Assembly: GCA_005046945.1 (NCBI GenBank)
Contig: SUSS01000018.1
Coordinates: 1-50,213, forward strand
Direction of reading: 5' to 3'
Length of the DNA: 50,213 bases
Source of the DNA: Tissierella creatinini
GTDB taxonomy: Bacteria; Bacillota; Clostridia; Tissierellales; Tissierellaceae
Shown: piece after piece, positions 1-8,787 of the stretch
Layout: each line of letters begins with the position of its first letter
How positions within the stretch are numbered: position 1 is the stretch's first letter
Notes under the pieces: model-generated
What the model saw: only the letters and a program-made list of their open reading frames with translations
What the model was told of the DNA's origin: nothing
Databases searched by the model: none
Program-made: the position numbers and the translations under genes

Positions 1-47
1 GTACGGTGGTGTGAGAGGTCGGTAATTAAATTAATTAATTACCTCCT
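1..47 (+). repeat. Partial hairpin-module repeat (copy D)
   Basis: The segment carries the linker GGTGGTGTGAGAG followed by a perfect hairpin with arms GGTAATTAA (21-29) and TTAATTACC (35-43). The order of linker and hairpin matches the second half of the double-hairpin units elsewhere in the window. CCTCCT at 42-47 is complementary to the AGGAGG ribosome binding site at 60-65 of the next gene, so the repeat end could mask that site. The first hairpin lies outside the window or is missing. Confidence 0.5.
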
Positions 48-69
48 ACTCAATCCAAGAGGAGGTAAA

Positions 70-876
70 ATGAGCGAATTTTTAACTAGTGATAATACTA
101 AAATATACTATGATATACAAGGGTCAGGGAAGCCTGTGATTTTTATTCATGGTTTTGGAGCCAGGTCTAATGTCTTTCGTATTCCTCAAAGGATCCTTTC
201 AAAGGAATTTCAAACAATATCCTATGATTTAAGGGGTCATGGAATGTCTAGGGATTCTGGGGAAGAAGTAAGTATGGAGCTTCTTGCCAGGGATTTATAT
301 GAAATCATAGCTTATTTAGGATTAGACGATGTAACCCTTGTAGGATGGTCCATGGGCGGTTCTGTGATCTTTGAATATATTAAGAATTATGGGTGCAAGA
401 ATTTAGAAGGCTTAGCCATAGTGGATACGGGTCCTAAGCTTGTAAATACCAGTGGCTGGAGTTTAGGTCTTTATAAGGGTGCTTATGATGAGAACCAAGC
501 TAAGTCTGCTTTGAATTTAATGATGGAAAGCTGGAGCCATTATTCCAAAAATTTTATGACTAAGATGGGTCCGAATCTTGATGAAAAAGGGTTGGAAATA
601 GCCATAGCTTCCATGGAAGGCAATGAAGCTAAGCATATGATTAGCGTTTGGAAGGACCTTGTTTCTAAAGATTATAGAAATATACTAGGCAAGATTACTA
701 TTCCTACTATGATTATTATGGGTGGTAAGAGCAGCCTATATTCCAGGAGTACGGGAGAGTATTTAAAGGACAATATTAAGAACTCTAAATTACTGATATT
801 TGAAGATAACGGCCATCTCTTAGTACAAGAAAACCCTACTAAATTTAGTAGGGCACTCATGGATTTTATTAAATAA
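70..876 (+). CDS. Alpha/beta-fold hydrolase
   Basis: A 268-residue cytosolic alpha/beta hydrolase with the family's usual single-domain length. Visible are the oxyanion-hole HGFG near residue 27, the nucleophile elbow GWSMGG (Ser94) and the C-terminal catalytic His in DNGHLL. The usual acid position after the sixth strand, normally G-x-x-D, reads GGKSSLY, so the canonical Asp is absent there and may be supplied elsewhere. The start is set by AGGAGG 5 bases before ATG. Substrate cannot be inferred; esterase or lipase-like activity is the general family expectation. It is convergent with the MocR-type gene and their ends overlap by 8 bp. Confidence 0.85.
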   Translation: MSEFLTSDNTKIYYDIQGSGKPVIFIHGFGARSNVFRIPQRILSKEFQTISYDLRGHGMSRDSGEEVSMELLARDLYEIIAYLGLDDVTLVGWSMGGSVIFEYIKNYGCKNLEGLAIVDTGPKLVNTSGWSLGLYKGAYDENQAKSALNLMMESWSHYSKNFMTKMGPNLDEKGLEIAIASMEGNEAKHMISVWKDLVSKDYRNILGKITIPTMIIMGGKSSLYSRSTGEYLKDNIKNSKLLIFEDNGHLLVQENPTKFSRALMDFIK

Positions 877-2317
877 AAGGCATATAATCGTTTCCCTTGT
901 TTTTAAATGGTTTAGATAGGATATTTTCCATTATATTGATTCCCTTAATGATTTCATCATCATTAACTGCTCCAAAGCTTAACCTTATAAAATTATGGTA
1001 GGAGTCATCGATAAAGAATACCTTTCCGGGGACTAGGCTGAGTCCGCTTTCTACACAGGAATTATAGAAGTCCAGGGAGTCTGTTTCTTCAGGAAGCCTA
1101 ATCCATAGGCTAAGGCCTCCATTAGGCTCATAAAACTGGATTCCATACTTCTTTAGGGGATTAAGGTGGTTTACCATTAGTTTATATTTATTGGAATAGA
1201 CCTGTCTTATATGTTCAATATGCTTTTTCCAATAGCCTTCTCTAAGGTAGAGGTCAAAGGCTCTTTGCAAGAAGCCGGATGAGGATATATCCGTGCTATG
1301 TTTTGCCTTTATTACCCCTTTAAGAAGCTGATCAGGCAAGGTTATAAATCCAATCCTCACCCCTGGCATAAAGACTTTTGAGAAGCTCTTGATATAGATT
1401 GTCTTTCCTCCCTTGTCCATGGAGATAAGGGGGGTTTTTTTATAGTTATCAAAGTATAAGTCCGTAAGGAAGTCATCTTCTATGACATAGAAATCATTTT
1501 CCTTAGCCAGATTAAGAATTTTTTTCTTCTTTTCTTCAGAGTAGGAATAAGTTGTTGGGCTCTGATAGTTGGTCATCATATAGAGGAATTTTGGCTTATA
1601 CCTTTTTATATTGGCTGATAATGATTCTATATCAATGCCGTTTTCTTCAATAGGAATCCCAATGATCTTTGCTCCCCTTGACTTAAAGGATTCGAAAGCG
1701 GCAGAATAGGTGGGGTTTTCTACAAAGATAATATCTCCTTGGTTTACAAGGGACTTTGAAATGATATCAAGGCCTTGCTGGCCTCCGGAGGTTATAAGTA
1801 TTTGATCTGATAAGATCTTAGTCTTATAGTTTTCATAGACAAACTTTGAAATAGATTCTCTAAGAGGCTCATAGCCATTTATCTCAGGATAAAGAAAAGC
1901 TAAGCCTCCATCCCGATTTAATACATCTATTAAGGCTTTTTTAAATTCTTCTATGGGAAACAATTCAGGGGTCGGGGATACACTTGCAAAATTAATGCTT
2001 TCTTTAGAGATGGGAAGTATTCCGGAAAGCATTAAATCCATATCTCCATCATCCAATATCTGTCCTTCATCTATAAAGTTGGATTTTTTTATATAGGTTC
2101 CACTTCCCTCTACTGAATATACATATCCCTCTTGCTCAAGGAGTTTATAGGCATTGATTACTGTCACATTGTTGACCAAAAGCTTTTTTGAAAGGCTTCT
2201 AATAGAGGGCAGCTTTTCATATTCAAGGGCATTTTCTTCTATTAGACTTTTAATTCCCTCATAGAGCTGAATATAAAGTGGCTTGCTCAGATTCCTATCT
2301 AAGATTATTCTATTCAT
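869..2317 (-). CDS. MocR-type GntR/aminotransferase fusion regulator
   Basis: A 482-residue regulator: an N-terminal GntR winged helix (about 10-75) with the typical LPSIRSLSKKL helix, then a class I/II aminotransferase fold (about 110-475). The PLP Lys lies in SFSK (Lys314) and the PLP-interacting Asp in EDDF near 281. MocR proteins bind PLP or an amino acid-PLP adduct and control vitamin B6, GABA or amino-acid genes; which applies here is not shown. The ATG at 2317 is preferred over a longer frame to 2344 because GAGGAG precedes it. The nearest divergent gene, at 2460, is a possible but unproven target. Confidence 0.88.
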   Translation of the reverse strand: MNRIILDRNLSKPLYIQLYEGIKSLIEENALEYEKLPSIRSLSKKLLVNNVTVINAYKLLEQEGYVYSVEGSGTYIKKSNFIDEGQILDDGDMDLMLSGILPISKESINFASVSPTPELFPIEEFKKALIDVLNRDGGLAFLYPEINGYEPLRESISKFVYENYKTKILSDQILITSGGQQGLDIISKSLVNQGDIIFVENPTYSAAFESFKSRGAKIIGIPIEENGIDIESLSANIKRYKPKFLYMMTNYQSPTTYSYSEEKKKKILNLAKENDFYVIEDDFLTDLYFDNYKKTPLISMDKGGKTIYIKSFSKVFMPGVRIGFITLPDQLLKGVIKAKHSTDISSSGFLQRAFDLYLREGYWKKHIEHIRQVYSNKYKLMVNHLNPLKKYGIQFYEPNGGLSLWIRLPEETDSLDFYNSCVESGLSLVPGKVFFIDDSYHNFIRLSFGAVNDDEIIKGINIMENILSKPFKNKGNDYMPFI

Positions 2318-2346
2318 ATAAAACACTCCTCTGTATGGATACAATT

Positions 2347-2374
2347 AGTATATCAGATAATTCGTAACTTTCAA
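2347..2374 (-). promoter_or_regulatory. Promoter of the MocR-type gene
   Basis: On the minus strand TTGAAA and TATACT are separated by 16 bp, about 30 bp before the chosen ATG. It lies back to back with the promoter at 2410. Confidence 0.5.
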
Positions 2375-2409
2375 ATCAAAACTTTAAAAATTCATAAGGT
2401 CTAGTATTT

Positions 2410-2438
2410 TTGACCTATATAAGTTACAATTTTATTAT
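2410..2438 (+). promoter_or_regulatory. Promoter of the DUF5711 gene
   Basis: TTGACC and TATTAT are separated by 17 bp and lie 21 bp before the start codon at 2460. An inverted repeat AGGTC-N9-GACCT covers the -35 region and could be an operator, possibly for the divergent MocR-type protein. Confidence 0.5.
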
Positions 2439-2459
2439 ATTTACCAAGGGGGAGAATAC

Positions 2460-3524
2460 ATGGAAGATTTTAAGAAAGAAATTAAAGGCTTTAAAATATT
2501 TCTAATAATATTTGCTCTTATAGTATTAGTATTTATCCAAAAAGGTAACCAAGAAAGGTTTATTTCTCTCTTAGATAAGATTAGCGGTAAAGATATGGAA
2601 CTAGTCTTGTTTAAGGAGTATCCCGGAGATAATCTTAAGTACTTTAAGGGGTCCATATTAAAATGGGAGAAAAATTCCTTGATATTCTTTAATAAGGATG
2701 GAAAGCAAAAGTGGGTTAAGGATTTCTCTTTTATGGAGCCGGATTTTTTGTTAGGACAAGATTATATCTATGCCATGGATAAATCCACGGGAGATATTTA
2801 CAAGATAAATAGCCAGGGAGATACGATTTTAAGACTACAGTTAAAAACTCCAATATTCAATATTACGGAAAGCGGGTCTTATCTAATGGCCCATATTAAA
2901 GGTGAGGGTGAACGCCTTATAATCATAGATGAAGGGGGGAAAAAGGTCCTGGACCAACCTGTTCCCGGAAATATTCTTACCTTTGGGGTAAATCAAGATG
3001 GATCTAGATATGTGTATTCAACTATTAAGGTTGAAGGAGGGGATATTATATCTCAGATATTTGTCCTCAATAAGAATGGAAAAGTGAAGTATAATATGAG
3101 CTTTAAAGATGAAATTGTTTTTTCGACCAGCTTTATAAATGACCAGGTATTACTGTTGACTGATAATAATCTTAGGCTAATCCTCAATGGAAACGTTAAG
3201 TGGTCCAAGGAATTTCCTTTAATAAAGGATTCATATATAGGAGATAATAAAATATATGTACTTTACGATAATAACCTTGAAATTATGGATTTTGGGGGAA
3301 AAGTTGAGAAGAAAGCAGCCTTGGGCCTTGATTATGAAAAGATTCTTCCATTAGAAAAATCTATAGCACTTTACGGAAACAAAAACTTATCTATTTTACA
3401 AAATGGGAAGGAAATAATAAAATATATTGGGGCAAAAGAAATTGTTGACCTGAGGGCTTATAATGACTTTGTTGCCCTACATTATGAAGATTATATTGAA
3501 GTTAATAAACTTCAGAGTAAATAG
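2460..3524 (+). CDS. Membrane-anchored DUF5711-like beta-propeller protein
   Basis: A 354-residue protein with one N-terminal membrane helix (about 12-28). The rest is a series of short beta-rich repeats of the type GxxxWxxDF..., as in WD/PQQ-like propellers, predicted outside the membrane. The layout matches the DUF5711 family of clostridial envelope proteins of unknown function. A strong GGGGGAG site precedes the ATG. It lies 15 bp upstream of yedF, so the two may be cotranscribed. No catalytic residues are recognisable. Confidence 0.65.
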   Translation: MEDFKKEIKGFKIFLIIFALIVLVFIQKGNQERFISLLDKISGKDMELVLFKEYPGDNLKYFKGSILKWEKNSLIFFNKDGKQKWVKDFSFMEPDFLLGQDYIYAMDKSTGDIYKINSQGDTILRLQLKTPIFNITESGSYLMAHIKGEGERLIIIDEGGKKVLDQPVPGNILTFGVNQDGSRYVYSTIKVEGGDIISQIFVLNKNGKVKYNMSFKDEIVFSTSFINDQVLLLTDNNLRLILNGNVKWSKEFPLIKDSYIGDNKIYVLYDNNLEIMDFGGKVEKKAALGLDYEKILPLEKSIALYGNKNLSILQNGKEIIKYIGAKEIVDLRAYNDFVALHYEDYIEVNKLQSK

Positions 3525-3539
3525 ATAGGGGGATTTGCC

Positions 3540-4133
3540 ATGAGTAAAGAATTGGATTGCAGAGGGGAACTATGCCCAAGACCGGTTATCTTGACTAAGA
3601 AAGAGCTTGATAATATGACAGGTGGGACTATAACTACTATAGTGGATAATGAAGTAGCTAAGGAAAATGTTTCAAAGTTAGCACAAAGCCTTGGCCTTAG
3701 CTTTACAGTGGATAAGAAGAAGGAAGATGAATATCATATCCAAATAGTTAAGGGACAAGCAGATGTGGTAGTTGGAGAGGTAAAGGTTGAAAATTTAAGC
3801 AAGTCAACTATTGCTATTGGGTCAGATAAAATGGGGTCCGGGGGAGAAGAGCTTGGAAAGATTCTAATTAAGAGCTTTATATATACGGTTAAGGAAACCG
3901 AGCCTTATCCGGAAAATATAGTATTCTACAATTCAGGTGTTAATTTAACATGTGAGGGAAGTCCTGTACTGGATGATTTAAAGGCCTTAAGTGAAAATGG
4001 TGTAGATATCCAATCCTGCGGTACATGCTTAGACTATTATAATATAAAGGATAAGCTTGCTGTAGGGGGTATTTCCAACATGTATACAATTTATGAAAAG
4101 ATGAAGAAGGCAAATACAATAAATATTAACTAG
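3540..4133 (+). CDS. yedF: YedF-like sulfurtransferase, selenium metabolism
   Basis: A 197-residue protein with an N-terminal TusA/SirA-like domain carrying the conserved Cys in ELCPRPV (Cys12), and a C-terminal DsrE-like domain ending in a second Cys cluster, SCGTC. This architecture is that of the YedF proteins found with selenium-utilising genes. The likely role is handling persulfide or selenide sulfur. The ATG follows AGGGGG. It is followed 8 bp later by the DUF3343 gene, a common partner. No selD, selA or selB lies in this window, so the link to selenium is by family and neighbour only. Confidence 0.8.
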   Translation: MSKELDCRGELCPRPVILTKKELDNMTGGTITTIVDNEVAKENVSKLAQSLGLSFTVDKKKEDEYHIQIVKGQADVVVGEVKVENLSKSTIAIGSDKMGSGGEELGKILIKSFIYTVKETEPYPENIVFYNSGVNLTCEGSPVLDDLKALSENGVDIQSCGTCLDYYNIKDKLAVGGISNMYTIYEKMKKANTININ

Positions 4134-4141
4134 GAGATAAG

Positions 4142-4411
4142 ATGAAGATTGAAGAATATGTAGTACTAACTTTTAATTCTACCCACCATGCCATAAGTGG
4201 AGAAAAGATTTTTAAGGATAATGATATAGGATTTAAGACTATCCCAACTCCCAGAGAGATAACTCTAAGCTGTGGGCTTTCTATACTCTTTGCCTTGGAG
4301 GACCTAGACAAGGTTAAAGACCTTGTTAAAAATAATGCTCTAGCCATCAAGGGAGTTTATAGGTATAATATAAAGGGTAAGGAAAAGCATGTAACAGAAA
4401 TTGAGTGGTGA
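4142..4411 (+). CDS. DUF3343 putative Se/S carrier-like protein
   Basis: An 89-residue protein of the DUF3343 family, with the characteristic pattern of an N-terminal YVVLTFNSTHHA strand, a central PTPREI and then LSCGLS containing the single Cys. Members are usually encoded next to yedF and have been proposed as small sulfur or selenium carriers. The gene follows yedF by 8 bp and overlaps the start region of the channel gene, so it is translated within the same operon. Confidence 0.75.
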   Translation: MKIEEYVVLTFNSTHHAISGEKIFKDNDIGFKTIPTPREITLSCGLSILFALEDLDKVKDLVKNNALAIKGVYRYNIKGKEKHVTEIEW

Positions 4412-4415
4412 TATC

Positions 4416-5231
4416 ATGGATGGAGATTTAAATATTATCCTTGGGAAATTATTGAAGATATTGATTATATTTATAATAATCAATATCTTAGTATCCTTAG
4501 TTGGAAAATTAATAGATAGGGGTCTTAAGGATAGGAAGATTACTAATATCTATTCCTCTACTAATAGGGCAAATACCCTAGGACAGATTTTAAAAAAGGT
4601 AATCAAATATGTACTTTATTTTATTTGGCTTATTACATCCTTGGAGATGTTCGATATAAATACTGGGTCTATTCTGGCTACCGCCGGAATTGGAGGCCTG
4701 GCCATTGGATTCGGGGCTCAATCCCTAGTTAAAGATATAATTACGGGATTTTTTATTTTGCTGGAGGACCAATATGCCGTAGGTGACCATGTAAAGATCG
4801 ATAGGTATGAGGGTATTGTAGAAGAGCTTGGATTAAGGGTCACTAAGATTAGGGATTTTAATGGGGAGCTTCATATAATGCCTAATAGCACTATTCAGGT
4901 TGTAACCAATGCCACAAGGGGTGCCATGAGGGCCCTAGTAGAGATTTCCTTTTCCTATGAGGAGAATGTGGATAGGGTCATGGAAGTATTGGAAGATGTA
5001 TGTAATAAGATAAAGGACACCAATGAAAATGTCTTAGATGGACCAAGCATACTAGGCATTACAAACTTGGCTGAATATGATGTAAAGGTGACTATTGTTG
5101 CTAAAACTAAACCCATGGAACATTGGAATGTAGAGAGGCAAATTAGAAAAATGGTTAAGGAAGCCTTCGAAAGGGAAAATATAGTAAAAGCATATCCTAG
5201 AAGAATAGTATTTGGAGGAGAAAAGCAATGA
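4416..5231 (+). CDS. mscS: MscS-type small-conductance mechanosensitive channel
   Basis: About 271 residues. An N-terminal membrane helix (about 8-28) and two further helices precede the pore-lining segment with GIGGLAIGFGAQSLVKD, the MscS signature of Gly/Ala-packed helix TM3. A beta domain (VEELGLRVTKIRDFNGE...) and a cytosolic alpha/beta vestibule follow. MscS channels release solutes on hypo-osmotic shock. The ATG at 4416 is preferred to an in-frame TTG at 4401 because GTGGTG lies at the right distance. The stop overlaps the next start (ATGA), a sign of translational coupling. Confidence 0.9.
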   Translation: MDGDLNIILGKLLKILIIFIIINILVSLVGKLIDRGLKDRKITNIYSSTNRANTLGQILKKVIKYVLYFIWLITSLEMFDINTGSILATAGIGGLAIGFGAQSLVKDIITGFFILLEDQYAVGDHVKIDRYEGIVEELGLRVTKIRDFNGELHIMPNSTIQVVTNATRGAMRALVEISFSYEENVDRVMEVLEDVCNKIKDTNENVLDGPSILGITNLAEYDVKVTIVAKTKPMEHWNVERQIRKMVKEAFERENIVKAYPRRIVFGGEKQ

Positions 5232-5461
5232 TTCTTAAATATGAAGTAGGAGATATTGTAACTCTTAAGAAGGGCCATCCATGTGGTGAGAATAAATGGG
5301 AAATCCTAAGGACAGGCGTTGATATTAAATTGAGATGTTTTGGCTGTGATAGGCAGATTTGGATTCCTAGGATAGATTTTGAAAAGCGGGTAAGAAGAAT
5401 CTTGGTGGATGAAAAATGGATCAGCATAATCCATCATAAACAAGAGCCTAAGGAAGAATAA
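5228..5461 (+). CDS. DUF951 family protein
   Basis: A 77-residue protein with the DUF951 pattern: VGDIVTLKKGHPCG near the N-terminus, then ILRTGVDIKLRC and GCDRQIWIPR. Two CxG/GC elements suggest a small nucleic-acid- or metal-binding beta barrel, but no function is established. The ATG overlaps the mscS stop by 4 bp. DUF951 genes commonly follow mscS in Clostridia, so the pair is a conserved operon. Confidence 0.85.
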   Translation: MILKYEVGDIVTLKKGHPCGENKWEILRTGVDIKLRCFGCDRQIWIPRIDFEKRVRRILVDEKWISIIHHKQEPKEE

Positions 5462-5472
5462 GCTTAAACCCT

Positions 5473-5532
5473 TTGACATAATTTAGAATATGGTATAAAA
5501 TATTATTAGCACTCAGGTCTTATGAGTGCTAA
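5473..5532 (+). promoter_or_regulatory. htpG promoter with CIRCE operator
   Basis: TTGACA (5473-5478) and TAAAAT (5496-5501) are 17 bp apart. Immediately downstream is a perfect CIRCE element, TTAGCACTC-N9-GAGTGCTAA (5506-5532), the binding site of the heat-shock repressor HrcA. It covers the transcription start, which implies HrcA repression of htpG. hrcA itself is not in the window. Confidence 0.95.
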
Positions 5533-5559
5533 TTATTTATTTAGTAAGGAGTAGATGAT

Positions 5560-7431
5560 ATGGAAAAAAAGGAATTTAAGGCGGAATCTAAAAGACTTCT
5601 TGATTTGATGGTTAATTCTATTTACACCAATAAGGAAATATTTTTGAGAGAGCTTATTTCCAATGCCAGCGATGCTATTGATAAAATTTATTATAAGGCC
5701 CTTACTGATGACAATATTGTTTTCAATAAGAATGATTATTTTATAAAAGTATCGGCTGATAAGGAAAAAAGGGAGTTGACCATATCCGATACAGGAATTG
5801 GTATGACTAAAGAAGATTTAGAAGAGAATTTAGGGATTATAGCCAACAGTGGGTCCTTTGCCTTTAAAAAGGAAAATGAGCTTAAGGATGGCTTCGATAT
5901 TATAGGCCAGTTTGGAGTAGGGTTCTATTCTGCCTTTATGGTAGCCAGCAAGGTGACTGTAATAAGTAAGGCCTTGGATAGGGATGAAGCCTATAGGTGG
6001 GAATCTGAAGGGGCTGATGGGTATACTATTGAAGCTGCATCTAAGGATGTTACCGGAACAGATATTATATTGAAGTTGAAAGAATCTACTGAAGAAGAAA
6101 ATTACGATGAATATTTGCAGGAATACAGATTAAGAGGTCTTATAAAGAGATACTCAGACTTCATAAGATATCCGATTAAGATGGATATATCATCCCGTAA
6201 GCTTAAGGAAGGGTCTGAGGATGAATACGAGGATGTAGTTGAAGAAAAGACTTTAAACAGCATGATTCCATTATGGAGAAAGAATAAAAACGAGCTTACA
6301 GACCAGGACTATAACAATTTCTATGCCGAAAAGCACTTTGGTTTTGATGAACCTCTTAAATCCATACATTTAAGTGTAGATGGGCTTGTAAAGTACGATG
6401 CCATACTGTATCTTCCAAGTACGCCGCCAATGGATTTATATACTAAGGAGTATGAAAAGGGATTACAGCTATATTCCTCTGGAGTACTTATAATGGATAA
6501 GTGTCCAGACTTACTTCCTGATTACTTTGGCTTTGTTAAGGGAGTAGTGGATTCAGAGGATTTATCCTTAAATATCTCCAGAGAGATGCTCCAGCATGAT
6601 AGACAGCTTAAGCTTATTGCCAAGAAGATTAAGGAGAAGATTAAGGATGAACTTCTTAACTTATTAAAGAATGACAGGGAAAAATATGAAGGCTTCTTCA
6701 ATAACTTTGGAAAGCAATTGAAATACGGCATTTATTCTGAATTTGGCATGAATAAGGATTTGTTACAAGACCTGCTTATCTTCTATTCTTCAAAGGACAA
6801 GAAGCTAGTAACCCTTGAAGAATATGTGGAAAGAATGGGAGAAGACCAGAAGTATATATATTATGCAGGCGGTGAGTCCTTAGATAGAATAGATAGGTTG
6901 CCACAGGTTGAATTTATCAAGGATAAGGGATACGAAATACTTTATTTCATCGATGAAGTTGATGAATTTGCTATTAAGGTCCTTAGGGACTTTAAGGAAA
7001 AGGAATTTAAGTCTGTTTCAGCTGCTGATTTAGACTTAGACAAGGATGAAACTAAGGACAAGGTCCAAGAGGAAAATAAAGGCTTGTTGGAATCCATGAA
7101 GGAAATTCTGAAGGATAAGGTAAAGGAAGTAAGGATATCAACAAGGCTTAAGAATCACCCGGTTTATTTGGCTTCTGAGGGCGAGGTTTCCATTGAGATG
7201 GAGAAGGTTCTAAACCAGATGCCTAATGGAGAGTCTATAAAGGCTGACAAGGTATTGGAGATAAATCCTGACCACAAGGTTTTTGAAAAAATTAAGGAGA
7301 CTTATGAAGGAGACAAGGAAAAGCTAGACCTTTACACAAATCTACTATATAACCAAGCCCTTCTAATAGAAGGACTTCCTTTAGAGGACCCGGTAGAATT
7401 TACTAACAATATCTGGAAGCTGTTGGGCTAG
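5560..7431 (+). CDS. htpG: Molecular chaperone HtpG (Hsp90)
   Basis: A 623-residue bacterial Hsp90 of normal length. The N-terminal GHKL ATPase motifs are visible: [22 protein letters not shown] in the lid and [12 protein letters not shown]. The middle domain contains NISREMLQ with the catalytic Arg loop, and a C-terminal dimerisation domain follows. It assists folding of client proteins under stress in the cytosol. Clear AAGGAG before the ATG. The perfect CIRCE operator upstream places it in the HrcA regulon, whereas B. subtilis htpG is not HrcA-controlled. Confidence 0.97.
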   Translation: MEKKEFKAESKRLLDLMVNSIYTNKEIFLRELISNASDAIDKIYYKALTDDNIVFNKNDYFIKVSADKEKRELTISDTGIGMTKEDLEENLGIIANSGSFAFKKENELKDGFDIIGQFGVGFYSAFMVASKVTVISKALDRDEAYRWESEGADGYTIEAASKDVTGTDIILKLKESTEEENYDEYLQEYRLRGLIKRYSDFIRYPIKMDISSRKLKEGSEDEYEDVVEEKTLNSMIPLWRKNKNELTDQDYNNFYAEKHFGFDEPLKSIHLSVDGLVKYDAILYLPSTPPMDLYTKEYEKGLQLYSSGVLIMDKCPDLLPDYFGFVKGVVDSEDLSLNISREMLQHDRQLKLIAKKIKEKIKDELLNLLKNDREKYEGFFNNFGKQLKYGIYSEFGMNKDLLQDLLIFYSSKDKKLVTLEEYVERMGEDQKYIYYAGGESLDRIDRLPQVEFIKDKGYEILYFIDEVDEFAIKVLRDFKEKEFKSVSAADLDLDKDETKDKVQEENKGLLESMKEILKDKVKEVRISTRLKNHPVYLASEGEVSIEMEKVLNQMPNGESIKADKVLEINPDHKVFEKIKETYEGDKEKLDLYTNLLYNQALLIEGLPLEDPVEFTNNIWKLLG

Positions 7432-7531
7432 TTTAATATTTTCATAGCCTATCTTAATTTACTTTTTACTTACATTTCTTCTGTTGAGTATGGTAAAATA
7501 GGATTAAAGAAGCAGAAAGGCTGTGTGATTT

Positions 7532-8035
7532 ATGTTTAATGTTGGTGACTTGATTATATATGGTAATTATGGTGTTTTTAGAGTAGAAAGCATAGGTATT
7601 CCTGATATATCCTATATCAATAAGGATAAAAATTATTATACTCTTAGTGCAGTTCACTATAATAACACTATATATACTCCTGTAGACACTGATGTATTTA
7701 TGCGTCATATAATAACATTTGAGGAAGCACAAGACCTGATTCGTGAAATTCCCTTTATCGAAGCAGATATTTTAGAGAATAATAATATTAGATTATTGTC
7801 AGAGCATTATGAAAGCTCCTTGCAGACCCATGAATGTTCAGATTTAATACAATTGATTAAGACTGTATATGCAAAGAGAAAGATTGTTACTGGGCAGGGT
7901 AAGGTACTTGGACAGACAGATGAAAAGTTCAATAGGATTGCAGAAGACCTCCTTCATAGTGAGCTTAGTATTGTACTTGGGATAAAGAAGGATGAAGTAA
8001 ACCAATATATAGAAGAAGCTTTAAATAAAATATAA
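7532..8035 (+). CDS. CarD/CdnL-like transcriptional regulator
   Basis: A 167-residue protein with an N-terminal CarD/TRCF RNA-polymerase-interacting Tudor-like domain (VGDLIIYGNYGVFRVE..., about 1-60) and a helical C-terminal part. CarD proteins bind the beta subunit and stabilise promoter open complexes. The start at 7532 follows AAAGGCTGTGTGATTT, a weak ribosome binding site. It stands alone between htpG and a convergent acetyltransferase, with a terminator after it. Confidence 0.8.
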   Translation: MFNVGDLIIYGNYGVFRVESIGIPDISYINKDKNYYTLSAVHYNNTIYTPVDTDVFMRHIITFEEAQDLIREIPFIEADILENNNIRLLSEHYESSLQTHECSDLIQLIKTVYAKRKIVTGQGKVLGQTDEKFNRIAEDLLHSELSIVLGIKKDEVNQYIEEALNKI

Positions 8036-8048
8036 CTAGGCATAAAAC

Positions 8049-8090
8049 GAAAGACCACACTTAAGGATTTAGCCTTTGGTGTGGTCTTTC
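8049..8090. terminator. Bidirectional terminator, CarD gene / acetyltransferase
   Basis: A 12-bp perfect stem, GAAAGACCACAC (8049-8060) with GTGTGGTCTTTC (8079-8090). It sits between two convergent genes and overlaps the last codons of the minus-strand gene. Confidence 0.8.
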
Positions 8091-8653
8091 TGCATGTCTT
8101 GTTCCCTCAGCAGTATGTATTTCATATCTTCAATACTGCGTTGCAGTGGCTTTGAGTAAAATTGGCCTTTTTTCGCAAATCTGAAGCCACACTTTTCTAT
8201 GACCCGCTGGGACTGCCTATTCTCTGAAAAGTGATCACAAGTGAAGGCTTCCAATCCAAGTGTGTTAAAGCCGTAATCAATCACAGCCTTCACTGCCTCC
8301 GGCATCAAGCCTTGGCCCCAGTAATCCTTTGAAATCACGTATCCGATTTCTTTTACTTTAAGTCCTTTATACCCCTCATCTTCATTCGCCCAAGATTTAT
8401 GCAAGCCAAGTGAGCCGATAACTTTACGGTCGGCTTTGTGGTACACAGCAAATATTTCTTTACTCTCAATAAATGCGTGAAGTACCCGCTCTGATGTTTC
8501 AATCGACTCATGGTGTGGCCACCCAGCCATTTCTCCGACGCCGGGTATGGAAGAGTAGCTGTATAAGTCATGTAAGTCCTCTTTTGTGAATGCTTTTAAT
8601 ATGAGACGCTCGGTTTCTATTACAATGTTTGATACATCTATTTGAATATCCAT
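8069..8653 (-). CDS. GNAT acetyltransferase, RimJ/RimL type
   Basis: About 194 residues. The family pattern is ETERLILKAF at the N-terminus, a central KVIGSLGLH strand, the acetyl-CoA loop region KDYWGQGLMPEAVKAVIDYGF and the C-terminal NRQSQRVIEKCGFR. It acetylates an N-terminal or antibiotic-type amine; the substrate is unknown. The ATG at 8653 is preferred to 8701 because AAAGGGG precedes it. Base composition is clearly richer in G+C than the flanking genes, with codons such as CTG, GCC and CGC, which suggests recent acquisition. Confidence 0.85.
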   Translation of the reverse strand: MDIQIDVSNIVIETERLILKAFTKEDLHDLYSYSSIPGVGEMAGWPHHESIETSERVLHAFIESKEIFAVYHKADRKVIGSLGLHKSWANEDEGYKGLKVKEIGYVISKDYWGQGLMPEAVKAVIDYGFNTLGLEAFTCDHFSENRQSQRVIEKCGFRFAKKGQFYSKPLQRSIEDMKYILLREQDMQKDHTKG

Positions 8654-8729
8654 TATATTGCCCCTTTCCTCCATGGTAAACTGACAAAAAAATTGTATCA
8701 CGAATAAGTTATTTTAACAACATATGAAA

Positions 8730-8772
8730 ATCGGCATAGCCAGTAAGACCTACTAAACTATGCCGATATTTT
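8730..8772 (-). terminator. Terminator of the LysM gene
   Basis: The stem is ATCGGCATAG (8730-8739) with CTATGCCGAT (8758-8767), with T runs on both strands. It is directly downstream of the minus-strand LysM gene. Confidence 0.75.
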
Positions 8773-8787
8773 TATGCCTATTATCGA

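Noticed and set aside
3540-4133. Selenocysteine codon in yedF
   Set aside because: The frame has no internal TGA and the Cys positions are encoded as Cys.
7510-7531. Another copy of the repeat linker (GGCTGTGTGAT) before the CarD-like gene
   Set aside because: The 11-bp match has no flanking hairpins or tail, so it is probably chance.
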